A stretch of DNA of 64,000 bases from an uncultured bacterium (GCA_905214305.1 CAJMLK010000010.1:1-64000); one strand, 5' to 3'. Positions 35,220 through 43,726 are shown, counted from the stretch's first letter. The notes: generated from the sequence alone by a model not told the origin. Numbers and translations are program-made.

Positions 35220-35798
35220 ATGTCCGCGCCTTCACCCGCTGCCACTCCGCCTGCCATGGCTGGCCCCACCAGACCGTCCCCCTGTGTTATTCTTATCGGC
35301 ATGGCCGGAGCAGGCAAGTCCACAGTGGGCGAGACGCTGGCCCAGACTCTGGGATGGGCGTTTATGGACAGCGACCATCTTATTGAAGCGGTCTACGCCG
35401 CCCGCCTGCAGGATGTGACTGATGCTCTGGGGAAATCTGCATTTCTTGATGTGGAATCAAGCATTGTCTGCGCCATAAAGGCCAATCGAACAGTTATCGC
35501 CACTGGCGGCAGCGTTGTGTACCGCGAGCAGACCATGCGTCATCTGGCCTCGCTGGGGCCGCTGGTATATCTCGATGTGCCCTTTACTTTGGTGGAAGAA
35601 CGCATTGCCCGGAATCCGCAACGGGGTCTTGCCATTGCACCGGGCCAGACCCTGCACGATATTTTTCTTGAACGGGAAGAACTGTACGCCCGCTACGCCA
35701 ACCTGCGCTGCCCCGCCGTTGACAAGAACCCGCAACAGTGCGCGGACTGGATTGTGCAGCAGTTGCCCGAAGAAGTGACCCTTTCTGACGATTCGTAG
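35220..35798 (+). CDS. Shikimate kinase-like P-loop kinase
   Basis: 192 residues. It has the shikimate kinase fold: P-loop GMAGAGKST near residue 28, MDSDHLIE (the substrate Asp pair region), ATGGSVVYRE (GGG loop equivalent), QRGLAI in the LID and REELYARYANL at the substrate-arginine position. However, the usual FRxxE motif, whose Arg binds the shikimate carboxylate, reads AFLDVE, with Leu in place of Arg. It may phosphorylate a different substrate, or be a divergent AroK. AGGAG lies 5 nt before the ATG at 35220; the upstream frame to 35139 is unlikely. Monocistronic by context. Confidence 0.8.
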   Translation: MSAPSPAATPPAMAGPTRPSPCVILIGMAGAGKSTVGETLAQTLGWAFMDSDHLIEAVYAARLQDVTDALGKSAFLDVESSIVCAIKANRTVIATGGSVVYREQTMRHLASLGPLVYLDVPFTLVEERIARNPQRGLAIAPGQTLHDIFLEREELYARYANLRCPAVDKNPQQCADWIVQQLPEEVTLSDDS

Positions 35799-35891
35799 CC
35801 CGGACGCAGCAGGCCATAACCCGCGGCAAGCTGTCATGCCGGAGGATTTCGGGCATTGGCCTTGGGCAGCGCGCATGTTCGCCTCTCTGCC

Positions 35892-35972
35892 GCACAGATG
35901 ATGCACCCAGATGGCGCACGGATGGCGCACAGATGATGCGCACAGATGATGCGCACAGACAACGCACAGGCG
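35892..35972. repeat. Tandem CACAGATGATGCG repeats
   Basis: About six imperfect units of 9-13 bp built on GCACAGATGATGC and GATGGCGCAC. They are intergenic, downstream of the shikimate-kinase-like gene. The units are too short and lack spacers, so this is not a CRISPR. Confidence 0.8.
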
Positions 35973-36087
35973 ACGCCCCGAAACATGCCGGGCAACACTG
36001 ATGCACGGCCCGCCTTGCACCGCCCAGCGCCCGCACATCCACCACACGGCCCCACACCCCTGCACCCAGTGCAACCCGCCCCACACT

Positions 36088-36238
36088 GCAAGAGCATTTT
36101 CGCATTGAGAATGTCCATTCTCAATGCTTCCAGGACGCCCGCTTCGGCGCGTAACAGCAAGAACAGACTGTGCTCACGCCTCTGTGGCGTCTGCTCCCGC
36201 ATCCGCCAGAGCAGTTTCAAAGTGAAATTGCTCTGGCA
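36088..36238 (+). repeat. GAGC-ended intergenic repeat, short copy
   Basis: About 151 bp from AGAGCATTTTCGCATTGAGA (with the inverted ATTGAGAATG/CATTCTCAAT) through CGCCCGCTTCGGCGCG and CTCACGCCTCTG to a complete terminal hairpin at 36211-36237, arms GAGCAGTTTCA / TGAAATTGCTC. Confidence 0.75.
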
Positions 36239-36270
36239 ACTTTGCTTTGATATATCACCGTGAAGCGCTG

Positions 36271-36296
36271 TAAAAAAAGCGGGGCCGAAGCCCCGC
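36271..36296 (-). terminator. Intrinsic terminator, minus strand
   Basis: A 7-bp stem GCGGGGC / GCCCCGC with a CGAA/TTCG loop is followed on the minus strand by seven T. It lies about 195 bp past the lipoprotein gene, between two repeat copies. Confidence 0.75.
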
Positions 36297-36342
36297 CAGA
36301 AAAACATCGCGTCGCGATTGCAAGCGCAAAAAACAGGCCGAC

Positions 36343-36493
36343 CAGAGCAGCTCAGCTTTGAAATGCTTCACATTTCAAAGCTGTCATCCCGCCGAAAAAT
36401 GCTGTTATCGGCAGAATCCACGCCACGTTGCGGCGTACGGCACTCTTGTGCATTGCCAGAGCATGCAACCTTTTTCAAGGTTAACATGCTCTA
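36343..36493. repeat. Intergenic repeat, second sequence type
   Basis: About 150 bp from AGAGCAGCTCAGC with the inverted CTTTGAAATG/CATTTCAAAG, through GAATCCACGCCACGTTGCGGCG, to TTTTTCAAGGTTAACATGCTCTA. It resembles 5058-5200. Its last three bases CTA are the TAG stop of the lipoprotein gene on the minus strand. Confidence 0.65.
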
Positions 36494-37054
36494 ATACTGC
36501 CAGCTCTTGCCATCGTAACGGATAAGCTCGTTAATCCTGCGGGCCTTGACCTGCTGGCAGGCCGCGGAAAGGGCCGCCTGACGGCTGGCGCCACGGCATT
36601 CAAAAACATTTTCCTTGTAGCGGACAAAGCCCACATACTGCCCGGAAGCTCCGGGGCGCAGCTCTGTGGCAACACTGCTTTCATCCACTTCAACATAGCT
36701 GGCGACAAAATCCTTGCCGTCCTGCCGCACGTCCTTTTTGGACTTGGACGGCACAACGGTACGGCCAGCCTGGGCAACCAGCTTGCGGCCAACCATATCC
36801 AGTTCGGCGGCAATCTGGGCTTCTGTTTTGGCCCCCTTGGCAGCGGGCTGTTTCTTTTCGGCAGCTTTGGCGCCCTTTTTGTCGGCCTTGGCGGGAGCGG
36901 TTTTTTCCGGCGCGGGTGCAGGCTCGGCAGCCTGCTCGGGCTGGGCGGGCGTTACCACCGCTTCAGTGGACGAAGAGTCGCCGCCGAACCAGGCGCAACC
37001 ACCTGTTGTCAATCCGAAGATCAGCAAAAAAGCCCAAAATATTTGCTTGCGCAT
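36491..37054 (-). CDS. Lipoprotein of unknown function
   Basis: 187 residues. The N-terminus is a lipoprotein signal with lipobox TTGGCAW (Cys at about 20). Next comes a Pro/Ala/Lys-rich flexible stretch (about 30-75, PAPEKTAPAKADKKG). A C-terminal ordered domain (about 78-187) has FVASYVEVDESSVATELRPG, YVGFVRYKENVFECRGASRQAAL and RINELIRYDGKSWQY. The layout suggests an anchored envelope protein with a basic tether. GAGG precedes the ATG. It lies 78 bp downstream of the VWA-OmpA gene on the same strand with a hairpin between. Stop codon TAG is shared with the edge of a repeat. No family recognised. Confidence 0.8.
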   Translation of the reverse strand: MRKQIFWAFLLIFGLTTGGCAWFGGDSSSTEAVVTPAQPEQAAEPAPAPEKTAPAKADKKGAKAAEKKQPAAKGAKTEAQIAAELDMVGRKLVAQAGRTVVPSKSKKDVRQDGKDFVASYVEVDESSVATELRPGASGQYVGFVRYKENVFECRGASRQAALSAACQQVKARRINELIRYDGKSWQY

Positions 37055-37070
37055 AGCACCTCACACATTA

Positions 37071-37098
37071 AAGCCGGGCGGCATAGGCCACCCGGCTT
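37071..37098. terminator. Hairpin between VWA-OmpA and lipoprotein genes
   Basis: A 12-bp stem with one G-U pair, AAGCCGGGCGGC / GCCACCCGGCTT, loop ATAG, followed by TTT on both strands. It lies 34 bp past the VWA-OmpA stop and just before the lipoprotein start, so it may terminate or partly attenuate. Confidence 0.65.
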
Positions 37099-37132
37099 TT
37101 TGCATATTATTCCACTGAAAACCGCCCTTCGA

Positions 37133-38128
37133 TTATTCGAAGGAGATTTCGGTGCGCCTGTTCATGGCGCGACCTTCAGCAGTTTCGTTGTTGTACTTGA
37201 AGGACTTGCCGCGGCCGATGGCGGTCATGCGGCTGGCGGGGATGCCCTGCTTCACAAGGTAGTTCTTCACGCTGTTGGCGCGTTCCTGCGAAAGCTTCAT
37301 GTTGTAGGCGTCAGAGCCGATCCAGTCGGTCCAGCCAGAGAGCACCACGCGCTTGTTGGGGTTGGCCTTGATCAGACCAGCGGCTTCGTTCAGGATGCCC
37401 ATGGCCTTGCCGTCAAGGGCATAGGAGTTGAAGGCGAAGTGTACGCCGCGCAGCACGATCACGTCTTCGTCCTGGCAGAACACGGACAGCACGAAGCGCT
37501 CAAGAGCGGCGTCGCTGGTAGCCAGTTCTTCACCACGCACCACGATGGTGGCGGGGTTCAGGGCAGCAACCTGCTTGATGGTTTCTTCGCCGTTTTTGCT
37601 GTCGGCAAAGGAGATGATGTGGACAACCAGGTTACGCTGGCTGGCATACATCTGACGGGCCACTTCCACCAGGTCGGCGCCACGGTTGTTGTCACCGTCG
37701 GTCACGAGGATGACAGCGGCGTCGCGCTTCATGCTGGAAAGGAAAGGCTCATACGCCTGCAGGCCGGTTCCCATGCTGGTCATGCGACCGAAGATCTGGA
37801 AGTCGGAGCGCAGCTTTTTGATGCCTGCGGCCATGGTGTTGCGATCCCAGGGGCCCTGGGCAACGATAACGCCGTTGGGCGAAATGGTGTGCAGACCACC
37901 ATTGTAGTCCAGAGCGGGAATAGCGGCATTGATGCGCTGCAGCACATTTTTGGCAACGATGATCTTGTCCTGCTTAAGCTGGGCATTTTTCATCATCATG
38001 GAGCCGGAGTAGTCTACAACGAAGTCAAAGCTGTTGATTTTCTTGGTGCAGGCCGGTGCGGCCGCGGCGGCCACAGCATAGCTCAAAATAAGAGCAGCGG
38101 CCAGAACAAGAAGACGAAACGATTTCAT
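37133..38128 (-). CDS. VWA-OmpA fusion envelope protein
   Basis: 331 residues. Signal peptide (1 to about 24, MKSFRLLVLAAALILSYAV). Then a von Willebrand factor A domain (about 33-210) with an intact MIDAS start DYSGSMM, the T in TSMGTGL and VTDGDNNRGAD. Then a C-terminal OmpA peptidoglycan-binding domain (about 225-331) with GVHFAFNSYALDG, LSGWTDWIGSDAYNMKLSQERA and AIGRGKSFKYNN. It could bind peptidoglycan while the VWA domain holds a partner through a metal. GGGAGG precedes the ATG at 38128; the open frame upstream to 38491 lacks support. The lipoprotein gene follows. Confidence 0.9.
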   Translation of the reverse strand: MKSFRLLVLAAALILSYAVAAAAAPACTKKINSFDFVVDYSGSMMMKNAQLKQDKIIVAKNVLQRINAAIPALDYNGGLHTISPNGVIVAQGPWDRNTMAAGIKKLRSDFQIFGRMTSMGTGLQAYEPFLSSMKRDAAVILVTDGDNNRGADLVEVARQMYASQRNLVVHIISFADSKNGEETIKQVAALNPATIVVRGEELATSDAALERFVLSVFCQDEDVIVLRGVHFAFNSYALDGKAMGILNEAAGLIKANPNKRVVLSGWTDWIGSDAYNMKLSQERANSVKNYLVKQGIPASRMTAIGRGKSFKYNNETAEGRAMNRRTEISFE

Positions 38129-38432
38129 ACTGCCTCCCAAACGTTGATAAGTTCGTCGAGTTACCGTCAATAACAGTAATTCGCGGTGTGCCCGCCACGT
38201 TGCCAACTCACTAGCAGGAAAAAACCTTTGGAGGCGGCAACTGTCTTTTACATAACCGTCTTCATGAAAAACCGCAAGTTTTAAATAGGAAATACTCTTC
38301 AATAACCAGTCAGGCCTTGTCTTTTTCAATGGCTTCTGCATGTTGTATCCACCTGAAAACACCGCGCTTCCTGCGGCTGGACAGCAGCCCGGTGCTGGGG
38401 CATACTTATGGTTAGAACCAAGGAATATCTCT
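38129..38432. other. Divergent promoter region of VWA-OmpA and cobalamin operon
   Basis: 304 bp. I looked for a cobalamin riboswitch ahead of the cbi genes and did not find the conserved box. No convincing promoter pair was chosen. Confidence 0.4.
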
Positions 38433-39290
38433 ATGTCACCATTCATGTTTTCCAAATGGAGCCCCGGCGGCAACACGACCCTTCTGTTCACGGCGCCCGG
38501 CCTTGCCCCCGCGCAACAGGCCGAACTTGCCCGTCAGGCCCTGGACCCCTCGGTGCTCGGCGGCGAACAGGCAGGCTTTGTCGACCGTCAGGCCCGCAGC
38601 CTGCGCATGGCCGGAGGCGAATTTTGCGTTAATGCCAGCCGCGCCGTGGGTGCGTTGCTGGCCAGCGAAGAAGAACGCGCCTCCACTGCTGCCGCTCCCC
38701 CAAAATCAGATCAGGCCGCCCGGACCGTGCACCGGTACGAAATCAGCGTTTCCGGCTGGCAAAGCCCGGTACGACTGCTGGTGCGCGGGGGTTTCCCCCT
38801 GTGGCAGGTCGAGGCGGTGCTGCGTCTGCCCGAAATTCTCATGGAATGCCGTGAAGACGGTATCTGTCTGGTTCGCCTGCCCGGCATATGCCACCTGCTG
38901 CTGGACGCGCGCATCCACGGTCACCCCGAAGACTGTCGCGCCGCTGCCGCCCTGTTGCGCCGGCGCTACAGTCTGGAGCAGGAAGACGCCGTGGGCGTCA
39001 TCTGGTGGCAGGTGCTTCAGGGGCAACTTGACATGCTGCCCCTTGTCCACGTGCGTGACACCCGCACCGACTATCTGGAGAGCGCCTGCGGTTCCGGCGC
39101 TCTGGCTCTGGCTCTGGCCCGGAACCGCTTCAACACGAGCGGCGACAAAAAATTTTCCATCATGCAACCGGGCGGTTCTCCGCTGGATGTACGCCTCTTC
39201 AGTGAAGACGGGGACGCTCTGGCGGGCGTGGACGGCCCGGTGGCCCTTGTGGCCGATGGTCAGGTCTGGCTGCCCGACGGCGCTATCTGA
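38433..39290 (+). CDS. DapF-like (diaminopimelate epimerase fold) protein
   Basis: 285 residues. It resembles the PLP-independent epimerase/racemase fold of DapF. Both catalytic cysteine positions are kept: C65 in GGEFCVNASRA (DapF GNGARC-like) and C219 in SACGSGALAL (DapF ACGTGA-like). The N-terminal KWSPGGNTTLLF matches the DapF GNDF strand. MQPGGSPLDVRL near the end is also typical. It differs enough that its substrate may be another amino acid (histidine racemases of metallophore pathways are one comparison). The ATG at 38433 follows AAGGAA. It ends 3 bp before cbiD and is probably cotranscribed with the cobalamin genes, but no link to corrin synthesis is known. Confidence 0.72.
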   Translation: MSPFMFSKWSPGGNTTLLFTAPGLAPAQQAELARQALDPSVLGGEQAGFVDRQARSLRMAGGEFCVNASRAVGALLASEEERASTAAAPPKSDQAARTVHRYEISVSGWQSPVRLLVRGGFPLWQVEAVLRLPEILMECREDGICLVRLPGICHLLLDARIHGHPEDCRAAAALLRRRYSLEQEDAVGVIWWQVLQGQLDMLPLVHVRDTRTDYLESACGSGALALALARNRFNTSGDKKFSIMQPGGSPLDVRLFSEDGDALAGVDGPVALVADGQVWLPDGAI

Positions 39291-39293
39291 ACC

Positions 39294-40682
39294 ATGGCCG
39301 CAAAGCTGCGCGAAGGCTTCACCACCGGCTCGGCTGCCACGGGAGCGGCTCTGGCCGCCCTGCATCTGCTGCGTTTCGGGCATGCCCCTGACCATGTGGA
39401 CGTACCGCTGCCGCCGTTTGAAGCGCCGTCAGCTGCCGGACGATCGCGCGGCTCCGCCTCGGGCACGGATGCGGCGCAGAGCACCGGCGCGTGCGCAACT
39501 ACGGGCGCTTCGCCTCTGGCAAGCAGCCACTACGCGACAAAAAATGCGCTCGGAAAAACTCCAGAGCACCTGCCCGAGGAGGCCCAGACGCGAGAATCCG
39601 CCCATCCCCCGCAAAACCTGCATCCCAGAGGCTGGCTTCGTCTTGCGGTGGCGGCCTGCGGTTACGGCCCCGCCCCCGAGCTGGCCGCCCTTGCCGAATT
39701 TTCTGACGGGCTGACGCCGGACACCGCCCAGACACAAGCGGCCCGCTCCCCGGGGCGCCTTGCGCATGCCTCCATCCGCAAGGATGGCGGTGATGACCCG
39801 GACGCCACGTCCGGAGCGCTCATTACGGCTACGGTTATTATGGAAGCCCCTGTGCGGGTGAACAAGGAAGTCTCCGCGGACGTGGGCATACACCTTGACG
39901 GCGGGCCGGGCGTGGGCCGCGTCACCTTGCCCGGACTGCCGGTGGCTGTGGGCGAAGCGGCCATCAACCCCGTGCCGCGCCAGCAGATCACCTTTGCCCT
40001 GCTTCACGCCCTTGCGGACGCGCTGCCGCCGTGCCCGCCCCTGCGCGTCATTATCAGCGTTCCCGAAGGCCAACGGCTGGCACGGCAGACATTCAATCCG
40101 CGCCTGGGCATTGTGGGCGGCATTTCCATTCTGGGAACACAGGGTACGGTGCGCCCCTTCAGCCATAAAGCCTGGAAGGCCACCATCCAGCAGGGTCTGG
40201 CCGTGGCTGCGGCCACCGGCTGCCGGTCCATTGCCCTGACCACGGGCAGACGGTCCGAACGCCTGCTGATGGAGCGCTACCCGGAGATGCCGCAACAGTG
40301 TTTTATTCAGGTGGCCGACTTTGCGGGGTTTTCACTACAGGCAGCTGGAGCCGGAAATTTTGACACCCTTGTCTGGGGCTGCTTTTTCGGCAAACTGGTC
40401 AAACTGGCCCAAGGTCATGCCTACACTCACGCCCGCCACGCAAATCTGGACATGGCCGACCTTGCCCGAGTATGTGAGCAGTACGGCGCGCGCTGTGCGG
40501 CGCAGGTAAAGGACTGCATCACCGCCGCCCACGCCCTTGAGCTGCTCCTGCAGGACGAGGCCGGAACCGACGTTATACGGCAGGTCGCCGCCAAAGCCGC
40601 CACAGTGGCGGCAAACTTCGCGGGCCGCCCCGTGCGGCTGCATCTTTTCCACACTGACGGCAGGGAATTACTGGCATTATGA
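39294..40682 (+). CDS. cbiD: Cobalt-precorrin-5B C1-methyltransferase
   Basis: 462 residues, longer than usual (about 370) because of a Ser/Ala/Gly/Thr-rich insertion at about 43-110. It methylates C1 in anaerobic corrin ring contraction. Features: LREGFTTGSAATGAALAAL near the N-terminus, SIRKDGGDDPDATSGALI near residue 160, the GGPGVGRVTLPGLPVAVGEAAINPVPR block, and the C-terminal FGKLVKLAQGHAYTHARHANLD motif. It starts 3 bp after the DapF-like stop and overlaps cbiET by 4 bp (ATGA). Confidence 0.94.
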   Translation: MAAKLREGFTTGSAATGAALAALHLLRFGHAPDHVDVPLPPFEAPSAAGRSRGSASGTDAAQSTGACATTGASPLASSHYATKNALGKTPEHLPEEAQTRESAHPPQNLHPRGWLRLAVAACGYGPAPELAALAEFSDGLTPDTAQTQAARSPGRLAHASIRKDGGDDPDATSGALITATVIMEAPVRVNKEVSADVGIHLDGGPGVGRVTLPGLPVAVGEAAINPVPRQQITFALLHALADALPPCPPLRVIISVPEGQRLARQTFNPRLGIVGGISILGTQGTVRPFSHKAWKATIQQGLAVAAATGCRSIALTTGRRSERLLMERYPEMPQQCFIQVADFAGFSLQAAGAGNFDTLVWGCFFGKLVKLAQGHAYTHARHANLDMADLARVCEQYGARCAAQVKDCITAAHALELLLQDEAGTDVIRQVAAKAATVAANFAGRPVRLHLFHTDGRELLAL

Positions 40683-42613
40683 AAAAACAGGTCGCACTGC
40701 CCGGCATTGCCGTGTCCTCCCCCGCACCAGACGAAGAGGCGAGCCAGACTGCAAGGCGAAACGCGCTTGCGGCTGATGCCCCCAATACGCCCAATGCGCC
40801 CGGAGCGTCTTTTGTGGCGGAACATGCCGCATCCCCGGCGGTTACGGATTCCGCGACCGTGGACGCGGCAGCGCCCGTTCCTTGCCGTCAGATTGCCGCC
40901 GCGCACGCTGTGGAGCAAGAGAGGCACGACGCGGCTTCGGATGCCCCGGCGGACAACGGACAGCCCGCTGCGGCCAGCGACCGTCCCTGGCACGACAGGA
41001 GCGCCCCCACGGAAGACAACGACCTGCCCGCGCCAGACAGCGATGACGCTCCTGCGGGCAACGCTTCCGGCACAGATCCGATGCCTGCGGTTTCACCATT
41101 GCAGTGCGGGCCGTCCGCCAGCCCGGAAGCTCCCCCCTCGCCACCACGGGCCGCAAAAAAACGGCGCAAGGCGGCACAGCAGTCGCCGCAGGAACAGGCC
41201 GCGCCCGACCCGTCGGACGACTGGCCGCCCATGTCTGAAATTCTGCAATCCTGCTTTGTTTTTGAACCCACCACAGCGCAGCCTTGCCCCATCACGGTGC
41301 TCGGTCTGGACTGCGGGCGCCCGCGCGGCCTTGCGTCCCTGACAGCCGGGCAAAAGCTGCTGCTGCAAAAGGCTGACGTCATCTGCGGCGGCCGCCAGAT
41401 ACTGCACGACCTGACGGGGCAGCCCCCTGAAGGCATGCCGGACATCCCCAGCCCCGCCGACCCGCCGAACAATGAGCAAAGCCTCACCGCGCGGCTGCTG
41501 CCCCTGAGCACCCCGCTGGAGCCGATCATCACGCGATTGAGCCAGATGCGCGCTGCCGGTGAACGCGTGGTCATGCTGGCCGATGGCGATCCCCTGCTTT
41601 TCGGCATTGGGGCAACACTTGTACGCCTTCTCGGGCAGGATGCCATAGAGCTTGTGCCCGCGGTCAGTTCCCTGCAGCAGGCGTGCGCCCGGCTGGCTCT
41701 GCCCTGGCACCGTGTGATCTGCCTGTCGCTGCACGGGCGCGACGACCTGGGGCCGCTCAACGCGGCGGTGAGCAAAAACGCGCCGCTATGCGTACTCACC
41801 GATGCCCGCATGTCGCCCGACGTGCTGGCCCGCCATCTGCTGGATCGGGGGGTGGACTGGTTTACCGCGCATATTTTCGAGCGCATGGGCGCCCCGGACG
41901 AAAAATGCAGTCATCTGAGCATGGCCGAGGCTGCCGGGGAATCTTTTGGCCCCGCCAGCACGCTTGTGCTTGTTCCCTGTGACACGCCCCGTCGCGCCCG
42001 GCTGGGACTCAACGCCGGTGAACTGGCTGTGGACAGGGGGCTGATCAGCAAAAAGCCTGTTCGCGCCGCAGCGCTGGCTCTTTTGCAGATAGAGCCGCAT
42101 CACGTGGTGTGGGATGTGGGTTCCGGCTCCGGGGCCGTGGCGCTTGAGGCCACGGTGCTGGCTCATGAAGGCCGCGTGGTGGCTGTAGAGCGCTCGGTGG
42201 GCCGCGCCATGAGCATTCAGGAAAACCGCCGCCGGTTTGGCGCTGCCATTCTGGATGTGCGTCTGGGACAGGCCCCGGACTGCCTGACAGCCCTGCCCGA
42301 CCCGCAACGTGTCTTTATTGGCGGTGGCCTTTCCGGTGAAGATGGGGAGGATATTCTGGGGCATGTCTGCCTGCGCCTCCCCCCCGGTGGACGCGTGGTG
42401 GCAAGCTGCGTGCTGCTGGACACACTGTGCCTGTGCCGCGGTTTTTTCGAACGGCACGGCTGGCCTGTGGAAATCAGCCAGATACAGGCTTCGGAGGGCA
42501 GGGAACTGGGGGGCGATGTACATCTGGCCGCCATGAATCCCGTTTTTCTGCTGGCAGCACAAAAACCGGCTGCGGAAACCACCTCACGCACGGCTCCGGG
42601 AACACGCCAGTAA
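40679..42613 (+). CDS. cbiET: Precorrin-6Y methyltransferase/decarboxylase (CbiE-CbiT, CobL-like)
   Basis: 644 residues. Fusion of CbiE (C5 methyltransferase, about 200-430) and CbiT (C15 methylation and decarboxylation, about 445-620), as in CobL. CbiE shows the tetrapyrrole methylase start TVLGLDCGRPRGLASLT and ADGDPLLFGIGATLV. CbiT shows the SAM-binding VWDVGSGSGAVALEA and VAVERS. A 195-residue N-terminal extension, rich in Pro, Ala, Asp and Ser with no recognisable domain, is added. The start overlaps the cbiD stop (ATGA), so the extension is inside the coupled reading frame. An internal start after the extension cannot be excluded. Confidence 0.92.
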   Translation: MKKQVALPGIAVSSPAPDEEASQTARRNALAADAPNTPNAPGASFVAEHAASPAVTDSATVDAAAPVPCRQIAAAHAVEQERHDAASDAPADNGQPAAASDRPWHDRSAPTEDNDLPAPDSDDAPAGNASGTDPMPAVSPLQCGPSASPEAPPSPPRAAKKRRKAAQQSPQEQAAPDPSDDWPPMSEILQSCFVFEPTTAQPCPITVLGLDCGRPRGLASLTAGQKLLLQKADVICGGRQILHDLTGQPPEGMPDIPSPADPPNNEQSLTARLLPLSTPLEPIITRLSQMRAAGERVVMLADGDPLLFGIGATLVRLLGQDAIELVPAVSSLQQACARLALPWHRVICLSLHGRDDLGPLNAAVSKNAPLCVLTDARMSPDVLARHLLDRGVDWFTAHIFERMGAPDEKCSHLSMAEAAGESFGPASTLVLVPCDTPRRARLGLNAGELAVDRGLISKKPVRAAALALLQIEPHHVVWDVGSGSGAVALEATVLAHEGRVVAVERSVGRAMSIQENRRRFGAAILDVRLGQAPDCLTALPDPQRVFIGGGLSGEDGEDILGHVCLRLPPGGRVVASCVLLDTLCLCRGFFERHGWPVEISQIQASEGRELGGDVHLAAMNPVFLLAAQKPAAETTSRTAPGTRQ

Positions 42614-42667
42614 GGCGGGCGCCAACGGCGGCAACCACGCGGCGGCTCAAAACAGGCAGCAAGTACC

Positions 42668-43636
42668 ATGAATAATCGCGAGAATGATGCAAAAAACACC
42701 TCCGCTGCGCCGGGTATGGCCGGGGATGTTTCCTCGGGCACTCCGGCCAGTACCGCCGACATGGCTTTGGGCCACGCTCCGGGCCAGCCTCTGGGTCAGC
42801 CTCTGGGCCAGACTCTGGGCCAGACTCCCGGCAAAGCGCAGGGCCACGCGCCGGGACAAGCTCCGGGACAAGCGCCGGGCCTCGTCAGCTTTGTGGGGGC
42901 CGGTCCCGGCGACCCCGAACTTCTGACGCTCAAAGGGCGCAAGGCCATCGAGTCCGCCGCGCTGGTGCTTTACGCCGGATCACTGGTTCCGCCTCAGGTG
43001 GTGGCCTGTGCGGCCCCCGGCGTTCCTGTGGTGGATTCCGCCCCCCTGAGCCTTGAAGAATGCCACACGCTGGTTCGCCGCACAGCACTTGCAGGCGGCC
43101 CGGTTGCGCGCGTCCACACGGGCGACCCCAGCCTGTACGGTACACTGCGCGAACAGGTGCGCCTGCTGGATGCGGACGGCATCCCGTGGCGCGTCATACC
43201 GGGTGTCACGGCAGCCTGCGCTGCCGCCGCCGCCGCCGGAGTGACCTTTACGGTTCCTGAAATCACCCAGAGTCTTGTCATTACCCGCATGGAGGGGCGC
43301 ACCCCCGTGCCGGAACGCGAAGCCGTGCGCCACCTGGCGGCCCACGGCGCATCTCTGGCCGTCTACCTTTCGGCAGGAGCCAGCGAGGCGCTTCAGGCCG
43401 ACCTGCTGTGCCACATGCCGCCCGAAACTCCGGTACTGTGCGCCTGCCGCGTGGGCTGGCCGGATCAGCGCCTCATATGGGCCACCGCCGAAACTCTGGC
43501 CCGGTGCGCGGCAGAACACGGACTGGAACGACAGACAGTGTTTCTGGTGCTGCCGGGGCAAAACGCGCCGGACACCTGCTCGCAGCTTTACGCCTCAGAC
43601 TTCAGCCACGGCTACAGGCAGGCAAGGAAAGACTGA
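42668..43636 (+). CDS. cbiF: Precorrin-4 / cobalt-precorrin-4 C11-methyltransferase
   Basis: 322 residues. Tetrapyrrole methylase domain from about residue 72: VSFVGAGPGDPELLTLKGRKAI, then VLYAGSLVPPQVV and the SAM-binding HTGDPSLYGTLREQ, followed by the VIPGVTAACAAAAAAGV block, all typical of CbiF/CobM. It methylates C11 during corrin synthesis. The first 70 residues are a Gly-Gln-Pro-Leu repeat extension encoded by eight 12-bp tandem units (42782-42877). The ATG at 42668 lies 54 bp past cbiET, with no strong ribosome site; a later start after the repeats is possible. Confidence 0.92.
   Translation: MNNRENDAKNTSAAPGMAGDVSSGTPASTADMALGHAPGQPLGQPLGQTLGQTPGKAQGHAPGQAPGQAPGLVSFVGAGPGDPELLTLKGRKAIESAALVLYAGSLVPPQVVACAAPGVPVVDSAPLSLEECHTLVRRTALAGGPVARVHTGDPSLYGTLREQVRLLDADGIPWRVIPGVTAACAAAAAAGVTFTVPEITQSLVITRMEGRTPVPEREAVRHLAAHGASLAVYLSAGASEALQADLLCHMPPETPVLCACRVGWPDQRLIWATAETLARCAAEHGLERQTVFLVLPGQNAPDTCSQLYASDFSHGYRQARKD
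42782..42877. repeat. 12-bp tandem repeats in cbiF N-terminal extension
   Basis: Eight 12-bp units beginning GGCCAGCCTCTG and drifting to GGACAAGCGCCG, encoding Gly-Gln-(Pro/Thr/Ala)-(Leu/Pro). Copy number change would keep the frame. Confidence 0.9.
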
Positions 43637-43726
43637 CAGGGGCCAGCTTCTCTTTCTGCGGCCCGATGCCCTGCCGGACGCCCCCCTGTGCAGCCCCGTG
43701 ACAGCCTTGCGCCAGTGAAGATCAGC

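Noticed and set aside
35892..35972. Tandem repeats resembling a small CRISPR.
   Set aside because: Units of 9-13 bp without spacers; a simple tandem repeat, not CRISPR.
38200..38432. Possible cobalamin riboswitch ahead of the cobalamin genes.
   Set aside because: I could not find the conserved B12 box or the paired elements, so I do not claim one.
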